Shown here: positions 10,447-21,057 of the stretch, in pieces
Layout: each line of letters opens with the position of its first letter
How positions within the stretch are numbered: position 1 is the first letter of the stretch
DNA from: Collybia mongolica
Lineage: Eukaryota > Basidiomycota > Agaricomycetes > Agaricales > Clitocybaceae
Length of the DNA: 64,000 nt
Assembly: GCA_013420905.1 (NCBI GenBank)
Contig: JAAXNY010000012.1
Span: 682,001-746,000, forward strand
Reading direction: 5' to 3'
Notes under the pieces: generated by a model
What the model was told of the DNA's origin: nothing
Database searches by the model: none
What the model saw: the letters and a program-made list of their open reading frames with translations, nothing else
Made by a program: the position numbers and the translations under genes

Positions 10447-10590
10447 AGTTCACTTGGAACTTAGTACCGTATTGTCCATTGGAATTACTAGGCACTTGGC
10501 CTTAGTGCACTTGGCACTGTATTGTTTGATAAGTCGCTTGGACTTATAGATCCGCTTGGGATCATTAATAATTGAACGTACACTTGGTAC
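10447..10590 (+). repeat. Array of six perfect small hairpins with constant loop RCTTG
   Basis: Six palindromes follow each other within 144 bp: AGTTC-ACTTG-GAACT (10447), AGGC-ACTTG-GCCT (10490), AGTGC-ACTTG-GCACT (10504), AAGTC-GCTTG-GACTT (10531, extendable to 7 bp), GATCC-GCTTG-GGATC (10549), GTAC-ACTTG-GTAC (10578). Stems differ from unit to unit but always pair, and the loop stays RCTTG. Two decayed units (ATTGG cores) lie between or after them. The array is conserved in both B LTRs (about 25597-25740 and 38607-38750); the A 3' LTR retains the first three units. Confidence 0.8.
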
Positions 10591-10859
10591 TCAGTCTATT
10601 GGATCGAGAGATATTATAAATATACCTAGCAGGTTTTTAAACCTGTGTTGAAGCTTTTGTCTAAATCAAGCCCGTTGAGAGATCATTGGAAAGGGCTTTG
10701 GCTAGTACTATTCAAAGCTTAGTGCTTCTAAGCGCTTGAACCCGAACTCAAAACAGGCGATTCCTACTGTTCGTGTGTTGATTGTTAGGTTTGGTGTGTG
10801 TGTGTAAGGGATTACATTTCATAGCATCAGCGCACGTATAGCCCAGGAGCCCCCTTTCA

Positions 10860-12017
10860 GCGCTGAAAAAGCTGAAGCGTGAATTCAAAGCAGAATCTAT
10901 TAAACTCTTGGGAGTTAGGCCACCTATTATCTCTAACCAAGAATTAGTTACCAAGTTCTTGGGATGTCTAGACGAAGTCTTCAGATCCCAAGTACAAGGA
11001 AGGCTAACCCTGCTAGGGAATAATCAGTCTAATGCTACACAGGCAGGACAAGCCGTTGCTACAAACAACCAAGCAGATCCTAATACTATTGCCGAAGCCG
11101 CCGCACTCGCGCGATGAAAAGGGGATCAGTACGATCTGGAGGAAGTTATAGCAACTGCAATCAGCATTTCTGAAGGTGTAGCCAACATGAATATTCCAGA
11201 CACGAATAGATCATTTATAACGTCCGTAACAGCAACAGCAGCGCCCAAAATCAAAGTAGAGATGGATGAAATAAAACAACAAATAGTTAATTTGTTAGAC
11301 CATCTCCAAGTAAATGAGAAGAATACGAGGAGTGGATTCGAGGATGTAATGAAAGCACTTCAACAAGCAACTGTTCAGAACCATGCCGCGAATAGTGCAC
11401 CCCAGCAGCATCAGTATCAGAATCAGTACAGAAAGCCTAAAGAAGGACAACCGCAAAGACCAAATGCGTATAAATGTCACTACTGTTTTACACCCGGACA
11501 CTTCATAATGGCCTGTCCCGAGAAACAGAAACATTTTGAGGAAGGGAAAATAAAAACCAACACAAATGGAGGAGTATGCTTACCAGACGGATCATATATC
11601 CCAAGAGAACCAGAAACGGTATCATTGAAAGATAAAGTGGAACACTTCCATTCAAAGAAGGTAGCAGCCCTTTATTACGGAGATGTCATGGAAGGACCTG
11701 CTCCAGGAGTATTGTCCGTTATGCAGTCACATAATGCAGTAGACAATAGTAATGACATTGGAACCTTGAAAGCCATAATGGCACAAATGGCACAATTTCA
11801 AGCGCAACAAATGTTAGGACAACAGAGCGCGCAAACCGCGCTGCCAGTAGCGCCTCAGATGCAGAAACAGGAATATATAAATAATAACTATAATCCTACG
11901 GCAAAGAGCGCACCGAACCCTGACATAGTAGCCTTACAAGCACAAATGAGTACTTTATTAGGGCAGGTAGCAGAACTCAATAACCAAAACAAGGTTAAAG
12001 AGTCGGGTTTCAATTAG
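10860..12017 (+). pseudogene. Gag of element A, 5'-truncated with nonsense codon
   Basis: The frame starts at ALKKLKREFKAESIKL directly after the LTR, so about the first 125 residues seen in copy B are missing, together with the ATG. A TGA at 11115-11117 stands where copy B has Arg (ALARRKGDQ), a CGA-to-TGA change. Past it the frame runs to a stop at 12015-12017 and keeps the zinc knuckle (CHYCFTPGHFIMAC, C-x2-C-x4-H-x4-C) that binds RNA during particle assembly. A glutamine-rich tail follows. Not functional. Confidence 0.92.
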
Positions 12018-12022
12018 GTCCG

Positions 12023-13228
12023 ATGAAGGAGGCTAAGGAACACACTAGACCTACGACTAGGTCGCGTTCCAAGAGACAGCCAGAGGACCGAAGTAAAAAC
12101 GGAAATAGTTGTCAAGAAAGTAATGATTCGGAGAGTAGTCGGGATAGTAGCGAAGAGGAGTTGGTAGCGCCGTCCCCTAGGAAAAAGAAAGTAAAATTTG
12201 TTGAACCATCAGTAAAGTCTCCAGTACGAAAAGAATTACCCTACATCGATGTGCCCGTGGTACCCTACATACCCCGGAGAATGGAACGCAACCCTGAACC
12301 AGTTGATCCGCTACCTAATTTTAACACTAAGCGCGGTCCGACTTATGAAACTAAGTCCCCGATAGAAGTAAAATTAAAAGGTGGCGATATAATTGCTAAA
12401 GTGTTAGACAACCCTATCACATTGACCACGGGAGAGTTAATGGGCTCGTCAAAAACCATTAGAGATGGGATAAAGAATATTGTAACTGCCAGACGTAAGT
12501 CCCTCACCCAAAGGGACGCTAACTTGCAAATAAACGGAATAGATGAGGAAGACGTTTTACCCTTTGGAGGGGACTGGGAACTTGATGATAACTACTTACG
12601 GCATGACGCGCTACCAGTAGAGTCAATCCCATTCCAGTCTTTCTTCATCTCGGAGTATGACCGCGGCGGAATACCTAAGGGGTCTATAATATGCGGAGAC
12701 CCAGTCCTACAGTATTTAGAATCTTTACCAGCTGGGGAAGAGCCCAAACAGTTGTATGTAGCAAAAGAATCGGCCTCTTTGCACGCAGTATATCCAGTAA
12801 TAAATGGGGTAGGAACGGAGGAATCTTTATTAGATGGGGGATCCCAAATAGTATCAATGGCTAAACAAACGGCTTTAGACTTAGATATTTCATGGGATCC
12901 GGACGTTGTCATACACATGCAGAGTGCTAATAAACAAGTTGAGAAAACAGCGGGATTAGCACGCAATGTCCCTTTCTTGTTTAATGACATGGCCATCTAC
13001 CTCCAAGTACATATCATAAATTCACCCGCATACAAAGTATTGCTTGGGAGACCATTTGATACACTCACGGAAAGTCAGATCAAAAATGCTCAGGACAGGG
13101 GACAAGTAGTCACTATCATGGACCCTAACATGGGACGAAGGTGTACTATCCCTACCCATGCAAAGGGATCACCGCCTAAGCTGTTGAAAAGACAACCGGA
13201 GCAGGATTTTCGGCCTTCGATGAATTAA
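12023..13228 (+). CDS. Retroviral-type aspartic protease ORF of element A
   Basis: 401 aa, starting 5 bp after the gag stop in another frame, with its own ATG. The first 150 residues are charged and low-complexity. The protease core is near residues 260-350: [12 protein letters not shown] stands where the family has D-[ST]-G, so the catalytic Asp is kept but the second residue is Gly. The downstream hydrophobic-Gly segment (YKVLLGRPF) matches the second half of the retropepsin fold. It would cleave Gag and Pol in the particle. A separate protease ORF between gag and pol is unusual for Ty3/gypsy elements but common in this basidiomycete lineage as I understand it. The same ORF is present in copy B at 35160-36365. 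Confidence 0.82.
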   Translation: MKEAKEHTRPTTRSRSKRQPEDRSKNGNSCQESNDSESSRDSSEEELVAPSPRKKKVKFVEPSVKSPVRKELPYIDVPVVPYIPRRMERNPEPVDPLPNFNTKRGPTYETKSPIEVKLKGGDIIAKVLDNPITLTTGELMGSSKTIRDGIKNIVTARRKSLTQRDANLQINGIDEEDVLPFGGDWELDDNYLRHDALPVESIPFQSFFISEYDRGGIPKGSIICGDPVLQYLESLPAGEEPKQLYVAKESASLHAVYPVINGVGTEESLLDGGSQIVSMAKQTALDLDISWDPDVVIHMQSANKQVEKTAGLARNVPFLFNDMAIYLQVHIINSPAYKVLLGRPFDTLTESQIKNAQDRGQVVTIMDPNMGRRCTIPTHAKGSPPKLLKRQPEQDFRPSMN

Positions 13229-16200
13229 TCCAAAGTGATCAAGGAGAGCTAGCCGTAGAAATTGCTGAAGATGAGAACGGAAACTTTATTATAACGGGTT
13301 ATAGACACCCTACTGATAAGCGGAATTTTGGTCACAAAGAACTTAGAGATATCTTTTTGTCTAGAAGTGATGTGAACATGAATAGTACAGTACCTGAACG
13401 CGAATTACTAGTCACGTACTTGGCTTCCGTAGATGAACGCGATGGACCAGTAATAAACTACAAGCAGAACAGCAGCGACCCAGCAAGTACACCCACTAGA
13501 CCTATGACATACGCTCAAGAACAGCCCATGATCAATAAAGCTTTAAGTAAATTAAAGCAGTGGCAAATTGGCACCAACGAGCGCGGTCTTGGAATGGCAA
13601 CAAGTGAAAAGTGTAATATTGAGCCCATGGATCAGCTAGTAGGAAAGAAGTATAAACCAGTACATTTGAAAACAAAACCAACACTGGCGGACCTGCCTGA
13701 TAAATTTAGAATTATCAGAGATATAAAGGGTGACCCTTTAGCGGCCCTACCAGTTCTAATGCCTAACCCACCTCCGTTTAAACCAACTGGAAGGTATACT
13801 GAGGAAAGGCGCGCGGAATTCCAAAGAGTACACGAAGAAGAGAGCTTCTTAAAACCTAAAGAGATGGATATAATCCACGACTTTATGTGCAAACATAATG
13901 ACGGTTTTGCTTGGAATGATAGTGAGCGCGGTAGCTTTAAGAAGGAATATTTTCCTCCCATCGAAATACCAGTAGTCCCACATACGCTGTGGACAGAGAG
14001 GAACATTAGAATCCCACCAGGGATCTATGAAGATGTTTGTAAAATCATCAAGACTAAAATTGATGCAGGAGTCTATGAGAGATCCAATTCATCATATAGG
14101 TCTAGATGGTTTACCATATTAAAGAAAGGCCCAGGAAAGAAGCTTAGAATTGTACATAGTCTAGAACCGCTGAATGCAGTCACAATAGCGCACTCGGGTT
14201 TACCACCCACTACCGAAGAACTAGCAGAACACTTCGCAGGGCGCGCTTGTGGCGGAATGATGGATCTATATGTAGGATACGATGAGAGGCCTTTAGCAGA
14301 AACCTCGCGCAATCTAACCACGTTCCAAACACCGTTTGGCGCGCTGAGACTAGTAACACTCCCTATGGGATGGACGAATTCAGTTCCAATATTTCATGAT
14401 GATGTCACATACATCCTACAGGATGGGGTACCACATGTCACAATACCCTACATTGATGATGTACCCATGCGCGGTCCAGCAACGCGCTACGAACTGCCGG
14501 ACGGAACAGAAGAAGAGCTATCTGGTGCTCCAGGTGTTAGGCGCTTCTTCTGGGAACATATGCAAAATGTAAATCGCGTCGTACAGAGAATGAAGTATTC
14601 TGGAGGAACGTTTTCAGGATATAAGTCTATGTTATGCGCAAGTGAAATTCTAGTGGTAGGACATAGATGTACCTATGAAGGACGAAAACCTACTACAGAT
14701 AGAATCGGTGTAGTTGAAAGATGGGGACCATGCAAAGATGTCAGTGAAGTACGCGCTTACATGGGAACTATTGGTGTATGCAGGAATTTCATTAAAGACT
14801 TTGCCTGTATAGGCCAACCAATTCAAAAGTTAACTAGAAGTAGTGAACCTTGGATATGGGGGCCTGAGCAAGAAGAAGCGCAGCAGCTATTGTTAGACGC
14901 ACTTAAAAATAGCCCCGCGCTCCGTCCAATTAATTACACCTGGAATACGCCAGTGGTATTGTCAGTAGATACGTCATGGAAAGCCGTAGGCTACTATATC
15001 TATCAGGAAGACCCTGATATACCTGGAAGAAAGCACTATGCTAGATTTGACTCGATAACTCTGAATGAGCGCGAAGTGCGCTTCTCACAACCCAAACGAG
15101 AGCTATTCGGATTAATGAGAGTTCTAATGGCATGTTATTATTGGTTTATTGGAGTACGAAATTTGGTAGTGGAAACGGATGCAAAGTACATTAAGGAGAT
15201 GTTATCAAACCCAAGTCTAGGACCTAATGCAACAGTAAATAGGTGGATTGATAGGATACTTATGTTCCACTTTACTTTGGTTCATAAAGCTGGTAAAGGC
15301 TTTGGCCCAGATGGTCTGTCAAGACAAGACGCGCGGCCAGGGGATCCTGTCTACCTGGACCCAGACGATGGTTATGACGAACCCTCAGGTCCTTTAAGGT
15401 TTATCAACCCAACGGAAGGATTGGATGACCCTTTGGAGCTGTCAGATTTTAAAGAGGAGATCGACACGTGCAGCGGATATTTATTCCAACTTGCGAAGGA
15501 AATCTCTGATTTTGAAGTTGAAGTAAACAATGCCTGGGCTGGTGAAGCAGCATTTATTGGAGAAGTAAAACAGCAGTTAGGTTTAGGACAGTTCGGTATT
15601 CAAAGAGAAGCTTATCTAAAGCAACTTGTAAATACTACTGTCATACCCAATGAAAAGTTTAAATATGACCCTAATGTAAGGGAAGTATATGACGAGTCTA
15701 AACAAACACCTACGGCGCAGGAACAGGATAAAAACCTACCTTTAATAAAAGAATGGTTAAAAAGACCACAAAAGAGACCAAAAGGAATGACAGATCGCGC
15801 CTACCTAAAGTTTGCAAGGCAGGCGTCTAATTTCTTTTTGGATCCAGAAGGCAGGATGTATAGGAAAAATATTGATAGCGCGCACCAGCTTGTTGTTGAT
15901 AAAAATCACCAAACATATATGATGAAGGCGTCTCACGATTCTGTTGGACATAGGGGTTTCTATGCAACAAAATCCTTAATAGATAAAATATTTTGGTGGC
16001 CAGAAATGGAACGCGATGTATCATGGTATGTGAAGTCATGTCACATCTGTCAGACAAGGCTCTTAACTTTGTTGAGAATCCCTCCTGTCATAACCCACAC
16101 GCCGTCTATATTCCAAGTATTGCATGCGGACACCATGTATATGAGCCCATCGTCTAACGGTTATAAATACATTGTCCAAGGAAGATGTGCACTGTCTTCA

Positions 16201-17223
16201 TGGATGGAAGGCGCGCCCCTCAAATCTGAGGATGGCAAGACCTTGGGAAGGTGGCTGTTCGAAGAAGTAATTTGTAGATGGGGTTCCCTAACGGAAATTG
16301 TAACGGATAATGGTCCTGCCTTTGTCGCAGCCAAAGCGTGGCTGGAATCCAAGTATGGTATTACAGGAATAAGTATATCACCATACAATTCCAAAGGAAA
16401 TGGGATCGCCAAGCGTGCACATTGGGATGTGCGTCAAGCTGTCTTCAAAGCTACAGGTGGTGATGTAAAGAAGTGGTACTACTTCTTCCACCATGTAATG
16501 TGGGCTGACAGAATTACTATACGGAAAGGGACGGGTTGCTCCCCCTATTTTATGATTACGGGCGCGCACCCAACCTTACCGTTAGATATTATTGAAGCCA
16601 CTTGGTTAGTAAAGTTACCAGGAAAAATATTGACTACAGAGGAACTCATTGGGTTTAGAGCGCAGGCTCTAGCTAAGCACGTCCAGCATGTGGCAGATAT
16701 GAGGAAACGTATCAATATAGAGAAACGAAGGAGACTATTACAGTATGAGAAGGATCACAGCGCAACCATCAGAGACTATGATTTCAAACCAGGAAGTTTA
16801 GTACTAGTTAGAAATACCGAGGTCGAAAGTTCGCTCGATAAAAAGCTGAAGCCATGGTACCTGGGACCAATGATAGTCCTGAGACGAAACCGCGGGGGAG
16901 CCTATATTGTTTGCGAAATGGATGGATCGGTGTGGCAACATAAAGTGGGGGCGTTTAGGGTTATTCCCTATTTTGCTAGGAGTACAATTGAACTGCCAGA
17001 TAATCTGCAAGATCTAATAGACATCTCTAGCGAAACACTAAATGCTTTAGTGGAATCGAAAGATCCCGCTAATAGGCAAGTTTACAAGGAGCGTGACTAT
17101 ACTTTTGACAGAGTCCAATTGGATCAGTCCGATTCAGAGTCAAGCTCTAGTGAGAACACTGAGGAAGGGATAGCGCCAGCGCTACCACAAACTACTATGT
17201 CACACCGGAAGTTGCATAGGTAA
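13180..17223 (+). CDS. Pol of element A: RT, RNase H, integrase (integrase active site mutated)
   Basis: The pol frame is open from 13180, overlapping the protease ORF by 49 nt in the -1 frame, and has no early ATG (the first lies near 13378). This suggests -1 frameshifting, for example at GGATTTTC near 13203. RT has the YIDD active site ([11 protein letters not shown]). RNase H follows ([26 protein letters not shown]). Integrase has an HHCC finger (HDSVGHRG ... CHICQ), the first Asp in HADTMYM and the second Asp in VTDNGPAF. The catalytic Glu is replaced by Lys (NGIAKRAHW; copy B has NGIAERAHW), so this integrase should be inactive. Domain order RT-RH-IN marks the Ty3/gypsy class. No chromodomain is seen. 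Confidence 0.9.
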   Translation, partial: AVEKTTGAGFSAFDELIQSDQGELAVEIAEDENGNFIITGYRHPTDKRNFGHKELRDIFLSRSDVNMNSTVPERELLVTYLASVDERDGPVINYKQNSSDPASTPTRPMTYAQEQPMINKALSKLKQWQIGTNERGLGMATSEKCNIEPMDQLVGKKYKPVHLKTKPTLADLPDKFRIIRDIKGDPLAALPVLMPNPPPFKPTGRYTEERRAEFQRVHEEESFLKPKEMDIIHDFMCKHNDGFAWNDSERGSFKKEYFPPIEIPVVPHTLWTERNIRIPPGIYEDVCKIIKTKIDAGVYERSNSSYRSRWFTILKKGPGKKLRIVHSLEPLNAVTIAHSGLPPTTEELAEHFAGRACGGMMDLYVGYDERPLAETSRNLTTFQTPFGALRLVTLPMGWTNSVPIFHDDVTYILQDGVPHVTIPYIDDVPMRGPATRYELPDGTEEELSGAPGVRRFFWEHMQNVNRVVQRMKYSGGTFSGYKSMLCASEILVVGHRCTYEGRKPTTDRIGVVERWGPCKDVSEVRAYMGTIGVCRNFIKDFACIGQPIQKLTRSSEPWIWGPEQEEAQQLLLDALKNSPALRPINYTWNTPVVLSVDTSWKAVGYYIYQEDPDIPGRKHYARFDSITLNEREVRFSQPKRELFGLMRVLMACYYWFIGVRNLVVETDAKYIKEMLSNPSLGPNATVNRWIDRILMFHFTLVHKAGKGFGPDGLSRQDARPGDPVYLDPDDGYDEPSGPLRFINPTEGLDDPLELSDFKEEIDTCSGYLFQLAKEISDFEVEVNNAWAGEAAFIGEVKQQLGLGQFGIQREAYLKQLVNTTVIPNEKFKYDPNVREVYDESKQTPTAQEQDKNLPLIKEWLKRPQKRPKGMTDRAYLKFARQASNFFLDPEGRMYRKNIDSAHQLVVDKNHQTYMMKASHDSVGHRGFYATKSLIDKIFWWPEMERDVSWYVKSCHICQTRLLTLLRIPPVITHTPSIFQVLHADTMYMSPSSNGYKYIVQGRCALSSWMEGAPLKSEDGKTLGRWLFEEVICRWGSLTEIVTDNGPAFVAAKAWLESKYGITGISISPYNSKGNGIAKRAHWDVRQAVFKATGGDVKKWYYFFHHVMWADRITIRKGTGCSPYFMITGAHPTLPLDIIEATWLVKLPGKILTTEELIGFRAQALAKHVQHVADMRKRINIEKRRRLLQYEKDHSATIRDYDFKPGSLVLVRNTEVESSLDKKLKPWYLGPMIVLRRNRGGAYIVCEMDGSVWQHKVGAFRVIPYFARSTIELPDNLQDLIDISSETLNALVESKDPANRQVYKERDYTFDRVQLDQSDSESSSSENTEEGIAPALPQTTMSHRKLHR

Positions 17224-17369
17224 TAAATCAGTATGGAAGCAGGAGCAGTAAAGACAGTATAAGCAATGAAGCTAAGTAGTAAGGACAGTGTTAAGCCGAG
17301 TAAAGACAGTAATACAAAGGAGCATGGGGAGGGACACCATAACTAAGGAGGAAGTTAATTGGACTGCCC
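17224..17369. other. Convergent gap between pol and aux1 of element A
   Basis: About 146 bp separate the pol stop from the stop of the antisense gene aux1. It contains repeated GTAAAGACAGT-like words and probably holds the 3' ends of both transcripts. The same gap is present in copy B at 31019-31164. Confidence 0.5.
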
Positions 17370-18751
17370 TCAAGCAGATATGAAGTCGTCTTCAACCTCG
17401 GGCAAGGGCACGTCAGCCGGAGCTACCTCCTCTTTATCATTGTCATCCTGGTCATGGACTTCCGTAGCGCTCGCAGTGGCAGCCTCGTCAGAGCCTCCCT
17501 CCAGAGCGGCCTCGTTCATTAGACCGTTGAGGCGAGTAACCTCGTCCATAGTGGCGTCACGACGCTTCAATAAGAAGGACACTGTATGACTGATCTCCTC
17601 CAACTCAGCGCGGTAGTTTAAAAGCATCCTACCGAGGGCTTGCTTGGTGTGCGACATGGGATTGCCCGCGTCTGCAATCAAGCGCGCCTGCGCTAAGACT
17701 ACATCGTGCTCCTTGGAGGGACGGAAGTCAATAAAGACACGAGTATCTGATGCACAGTCAGTATAAATTTAGAACCATCTATTATTAGAAAACGTACCCT
17801 CAGCAGATGCCTTTGGATCTTCATCCGGGGTGTCCTGCCTTGTACGCTTTTTGGGACAAAGAGTGCTGCCGCGATTGAGCTCGGAACGCTTACCGTCCTG
17901 TAGGAATAAGAAACAAAGTAATAGACAGAGCAAAAACAAGAATGGGTACCTTGATGGCAGCCTTTTCAGCCTTAGTCCTTTTGACACGGGGAACCTTAAT
18001 GTTCTCCTTCTCCTTGCGACTACGGGTGATTGGTCCTTCACTAAGGAGATGACTAGTCACTGGTCCAGAGACAGCAGCACTAGCCGTAGTGCCGGAATCA
18101 ATGACCATATTCTTGAGTAAAGAAGAGACACCATTGAGTATGTCGCGCACTGACAGCGCGGTAGCTAAAAAGAAACATACCGAGTCAGTACCAGACATTT
18201 CAATGTCACTGTCATATTCACTGCCAGCAATGACCTCGCCTGGAATAGTGGTACCATCCGCTTCACCACCAGTAGCAGGGACCTAGTACCAGAAAACCAT
18301 GGTTTAAAGGACAGTACAGTACAAGATGAGGTAAAAAGCACGCACCGCGGTTTGAGACAGGTGCTCAGTGCGGACCTTTTCACAGTGACGGTGAATAGCG
18401 GCAGTAAGAGTCACAATGTTACGGTAAACAGGCTCTTGAAGTAACTCGGGGTATACATGTTGTAGTCCCTGGAATGCCTTACGGACGCCAAAGATAACAT
18501 TCTGCCAGGACCGCTCCGTCAAAACCAATTTGGACTCAGTCAGGAGTAGCTGTAAATTGTAAAAGTTGGTTACAAAAATGGCGTTTTAAAAGTTTAATTG
18601 GTAAAAAGTGTACCGCGGTTTCGCCCAACTTCCGGACGCTGACCCTTTGTTCAACAAGGGTGTCCATCGATAAACGAGCTTGAAAGGTGTGCCACTGAGC
18701 TTGGACCATCTTGAAGTTCTCGATGTCTTGATAGTTGGGGGGGCTAGTCAT
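17370..18751 (-). CDS. Accessory gene aux1 of element A, antisense, five exons, unknown function
   Basis: Exons 18614-18751, 18346-18549, 17950-18282, 17798-17897 and 17370-17746 join by GT-AG introns to 383 aa. The protein starts MTSPPNYQDIENF, is largely helical, and has basic stretches that look like nuclear localisation signals (TRSRKEKE, VPRVKRTKAEK, PKKRTRQD). It ends in a coiled-coil-like segment followed by an acidic tail. No known domain is recognised. A TATA box lies upstream at 18849-18857. Lengths of all exons equal those in copy B exactly. The gene is antisense to gag-pol and convergent with pol. Intact here although other genes of copy A are broken. Confidence 0.78.
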
Positions 18752-18848
18752 AATGATGCAGAGGAAATTGGTTCTTCGAACCAGAATGTTGTAAAGAGAG
18801 TATAAAAGAGTCGGGCGATGTCTTGGGACAAAAAGCACAGCCAGTGCC

Positions 18849-18857
18849 CTTTTTATA
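18849..18857 (-). promoter_or_regulatory. TATA box of aux1 (element A)
   Basis: TATAAAAAG on the minus strand, about 98 bp before the aux1 ATG. The same box is found at the same distance in copy B (29536-29544). It argues that aux1 has its own antisense promoter. Confidence 0.6.
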
Positions 18858-19306
18858 CCTCTACGACTAGAGAAGCGCTACCCAGTCTCTCATTCGTTGT
18901 GCGCGTTCTATCCCCAGAAAAATCTATACATTTCAACTGAACAGGTCCGAGACGCGTGCCTAATTGAAATGCTGGGCCCAATTGAAAAAGGAGCTCCGTA
19001 AAAATTCATGTGGAGCGCGGCAGTGTCTGCATGACAACTGGGACAGTTGTTGTCAGTGTTGAGGGGGAGATGGGTATAAGCAAAATCGATTTGGAAAAAC
19101 CTACCAAGGTTACAAGGATTGAAATAGATTGTCTATAAAAAGTCAGTGATTGCGCCACGGTCTTAATGATCGAGAGAATTGCACCAGAATTAAACTGTAC
19201 TATTTATAACTTAAGTAGCCGGTGCAAGGGCGGAAGCTTTCTTATGAAGACAATAGAACAACGGTTAAACCAATTGTATTGTTTATAGTCCAGGGGACTG
19301 TATGTA

Positions 19307-20914
19307 CAGTGGCTCAAAAAACTGCCCCAATGTTTGTACATTTTTGAAAGATCAATATGGTATGAAGTGCTGACATAAGCAGGGGACCTGGGGTAATTAT
19401 GTAAGATACTATGACATCGTGGCTTTCCAATGGACCCTGGATCATGTGATTTGGATCAAAACCCATTAAGCTATAGGCCAAACAAAATGATTACTCATTG
19501 GGGCAGTTTTTTGACCCTCTATTAATTTTCTATCTAATACTTTGTATGACCACCTTTTGCCTTTATAACTGCTTGTATCCGCCTGGGCATACTTTCTATC
19601 AGGTTTTGGCATACCTCTGGTGGAATTTCACCCCACTCTTCAGCCAATCTATCCCACAACTCATGTACTCCTTTGGGTGGTGTCGGATATTCTTTAAGAC
19701 GGCGCTTGAGATGTTCCCAAAGGTGTTCTATTGGATTCATGTCAGGGGATTGGGCAGGCCAGCCAAGGACTTGAATGTTGTTGTCTTCAAACCACTGTGT
19801 GGCCAGTCCAGATGTGTGTTTGGGGTCGTTATCTTGCTGAAAGTAGCACTCGCCATCCACCATTTCCAACTTCTCAAAACTTTCCTGAACTCCACTCTCC
19901 AAAATTTCACAGTATTGAACCTTGTCCATGTTCCCCTGCACCTCTATGAGCTTTCCCACTCCATTCCACCCCATACAACCCCATACCATGAGGTTTCCTC
20001 CTCCTCCATGTTTGACAGTAGGTGATGTTGTTCTATCAGATGGTGGTTCTCCCCTTTGTTTCCAGACATAAACCTTTCCATCTGACCCAATCCTATTGAT
20101 TTTGGTCTCATCTGTCCATAGAACCCTTTTCCAGTCCTCCACAGTCCAGCTTTCATGATATTTTGCAAACTGGAGACGCCGGATGCGATGGGCTCGTTTG
20201 AGAAGAGGAGCTTTCCTCTTTGTAGCAGCATAAAATTGATTTTCCTTGAGTGCATTTCTGACTGTCTGGGGTGTGACAGGATTGGGGATGATGCCATTGA
20301 TGAATTGGGTAGCCTGAACTGCATTATCAAGCTTCCCTGACTTGATTTGACGAATAATTGACTGTTTGTCACGAACAGACAGCTTGGAGGGGCGGCCACC
20401 AAGGTTGTTTTCTTTGTTTCCATCCACATCTTTGCTGATCCTACTGATGGTACCCTTCCCTAGACCAGTTTTCTCCTTGATTTGACGCTGAGAATAGCCC
20501 TCATTGAGGAGAGAAACAACAGTATTGTGCTGAGCAGTAGAAATGGCTTTCATGATGGTGGTAAGAGGTCAAGAAGATGATTGAACCAATTCCAACATGT
20601 CAAATTGATACAAATAAAGTCACATGACATTGTTTATTCTTCCCACAGTCCATAATGTTCTTGCATTGGATCATAAATGCCAGAATAATGGAAAATAAGA
20701 TAAGGGTCAAAAAACTGCCCCAATAAGTAACCATTTTGTTTGGCTTATAGCTTAATGGATATTGATCCAAATCACATGATCCAGGGTCCATTGGAAAGCC
20801 ACGATGTCATAGTATCTTACATAATTACCCCAGGTCCCCTGCTTATGTCAGCACTTCATACCATATTGATCTTTCAAAAATGTACAAACATTGGGGCAGT
20901 TTTTTGAGCCACTG
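19307..20914 (-). mobile_element. Tc1/mariner element copy 1, intact, inside element A
   Basis: 1608 bp between TA duplications (19305-19306, 20915-20916), with tips CAGTGGCTCAAAAAACTG and arms of about 212 bp. It carries an intact 339-aa transposase. Element B has the uninterrupted sequence at the equivalent position near 29090, so this insertion postdates the A/B split. It appears identical to the copy at 42077-43684 in inverted orientation. Confidence 0.93.
19534..20553 (-). CDS. Tc1/mariner transposase (DD34E), intact
   Basis: 339 aa from ATG. The N-terminus has two helix-turn-helix units (TVVSLLNEGYSQRQIKEKTG and a second one around PVTPQTVRNALK) that bind the terminal arms. The linker contains a GRPSKLS AT-hook-like motif. 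The catalytic domain has Asp in LWTDETKIN, Asp in FQQDNDPKHT and Glu in SPDMNPIEHLW, with 34 residues between the last two (DD34E). It ends GGHTKY. It cuts and pastes the element at TA sites. No lesion is visible and the deduced protein equals that of the copy at 42438-43457, so it may be active or very recently so. Confidence 0.95.
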   Translation of the reverse strand: MKAISTAQHNTVVSLLNEGYSQRQIKEKTGLGKGTISRISKDVDGNKENNLGGRPSKLSVRDKQSIIRQIKSGKLDNAVQATQFINGIIPNPVTPQTVRNALKENQFYAATKRKAPLLKRAHRIRRLQFAKYHESWTVEDWKRVLWTDETKINRIGSDGKVYVWKQRGEPPSDRTTSPTVKHGGGGNLMVWGCMGWNGVGKLIEVQGNMDKVQYCEILESGVQESFEKLEMVDGECYFQQDNDPKHTSGLATQWFEDNNIQVLGWPAQSPDMNPIEHLWEHLKRRLKEYPTPPKGVHELWDRLAEEWGEIPPEVCQNLIESMPRRIQAVIKAKGGHTKY

Positions 20915-21057
20915 TAAAAACATGTGTTGGACTTCAATTAATAAAATTGAAGCCCAACGAAAGGCGGGGGAATAAGATGTATGTAGGGGCACTAGGGCCC
21001 AGGAAAACACAGATATATAAAAAAAAAAAAAAACGTAGATGGGGGGGCGCGGCGCGG

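Larger units (their letters stand above)
9644..10859 (+). repeat. 5' LTR of element A (1216 bp)
   Basis: Begins TGATAGGGCCCG and ends GCCCCCTTTCA (TGATAGGG and CCCTTTCA are imperfect inverted ends). It contains a 16-bp GC palindrome (TTGGCGCGCGCGCCAA, imperfect in this copy), a TATA box at 10269 and a hairpin array at 10447-10590. The interior of gag follows immediately, so the primer-binding site has been deleted in this copy. Confidence 0.9.

Noticed and set aside
12592..12996. 134-aa antisense ORF inside the protease ORF, also present in copy B
   Set aside because: Conserved only because the protease is; no start context, splice signals or motif of its own.
18165..18198. A very short intron (GTATGTTTCTTTTTAG) in aux1 exon 3
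   Set aside because: 16 nt is too short for a spliceosomal intron and the reading frame is open through it in both copies.
19498..20025. 175-aa ORF antisense to the Tc1 transposase, in both copies
   Set aside because: Shadow frame; both copies are identical DNA, so conservation carries no information.
21000..21035. A-run and G-run near 21020-21050 as a poly(A) tail of a retrogene
   Set aside because: It lies just after the aux2 stop on the opposite strand and is a T-run in aux2 orientation; copy B has the same T-run, so it is part of the element.
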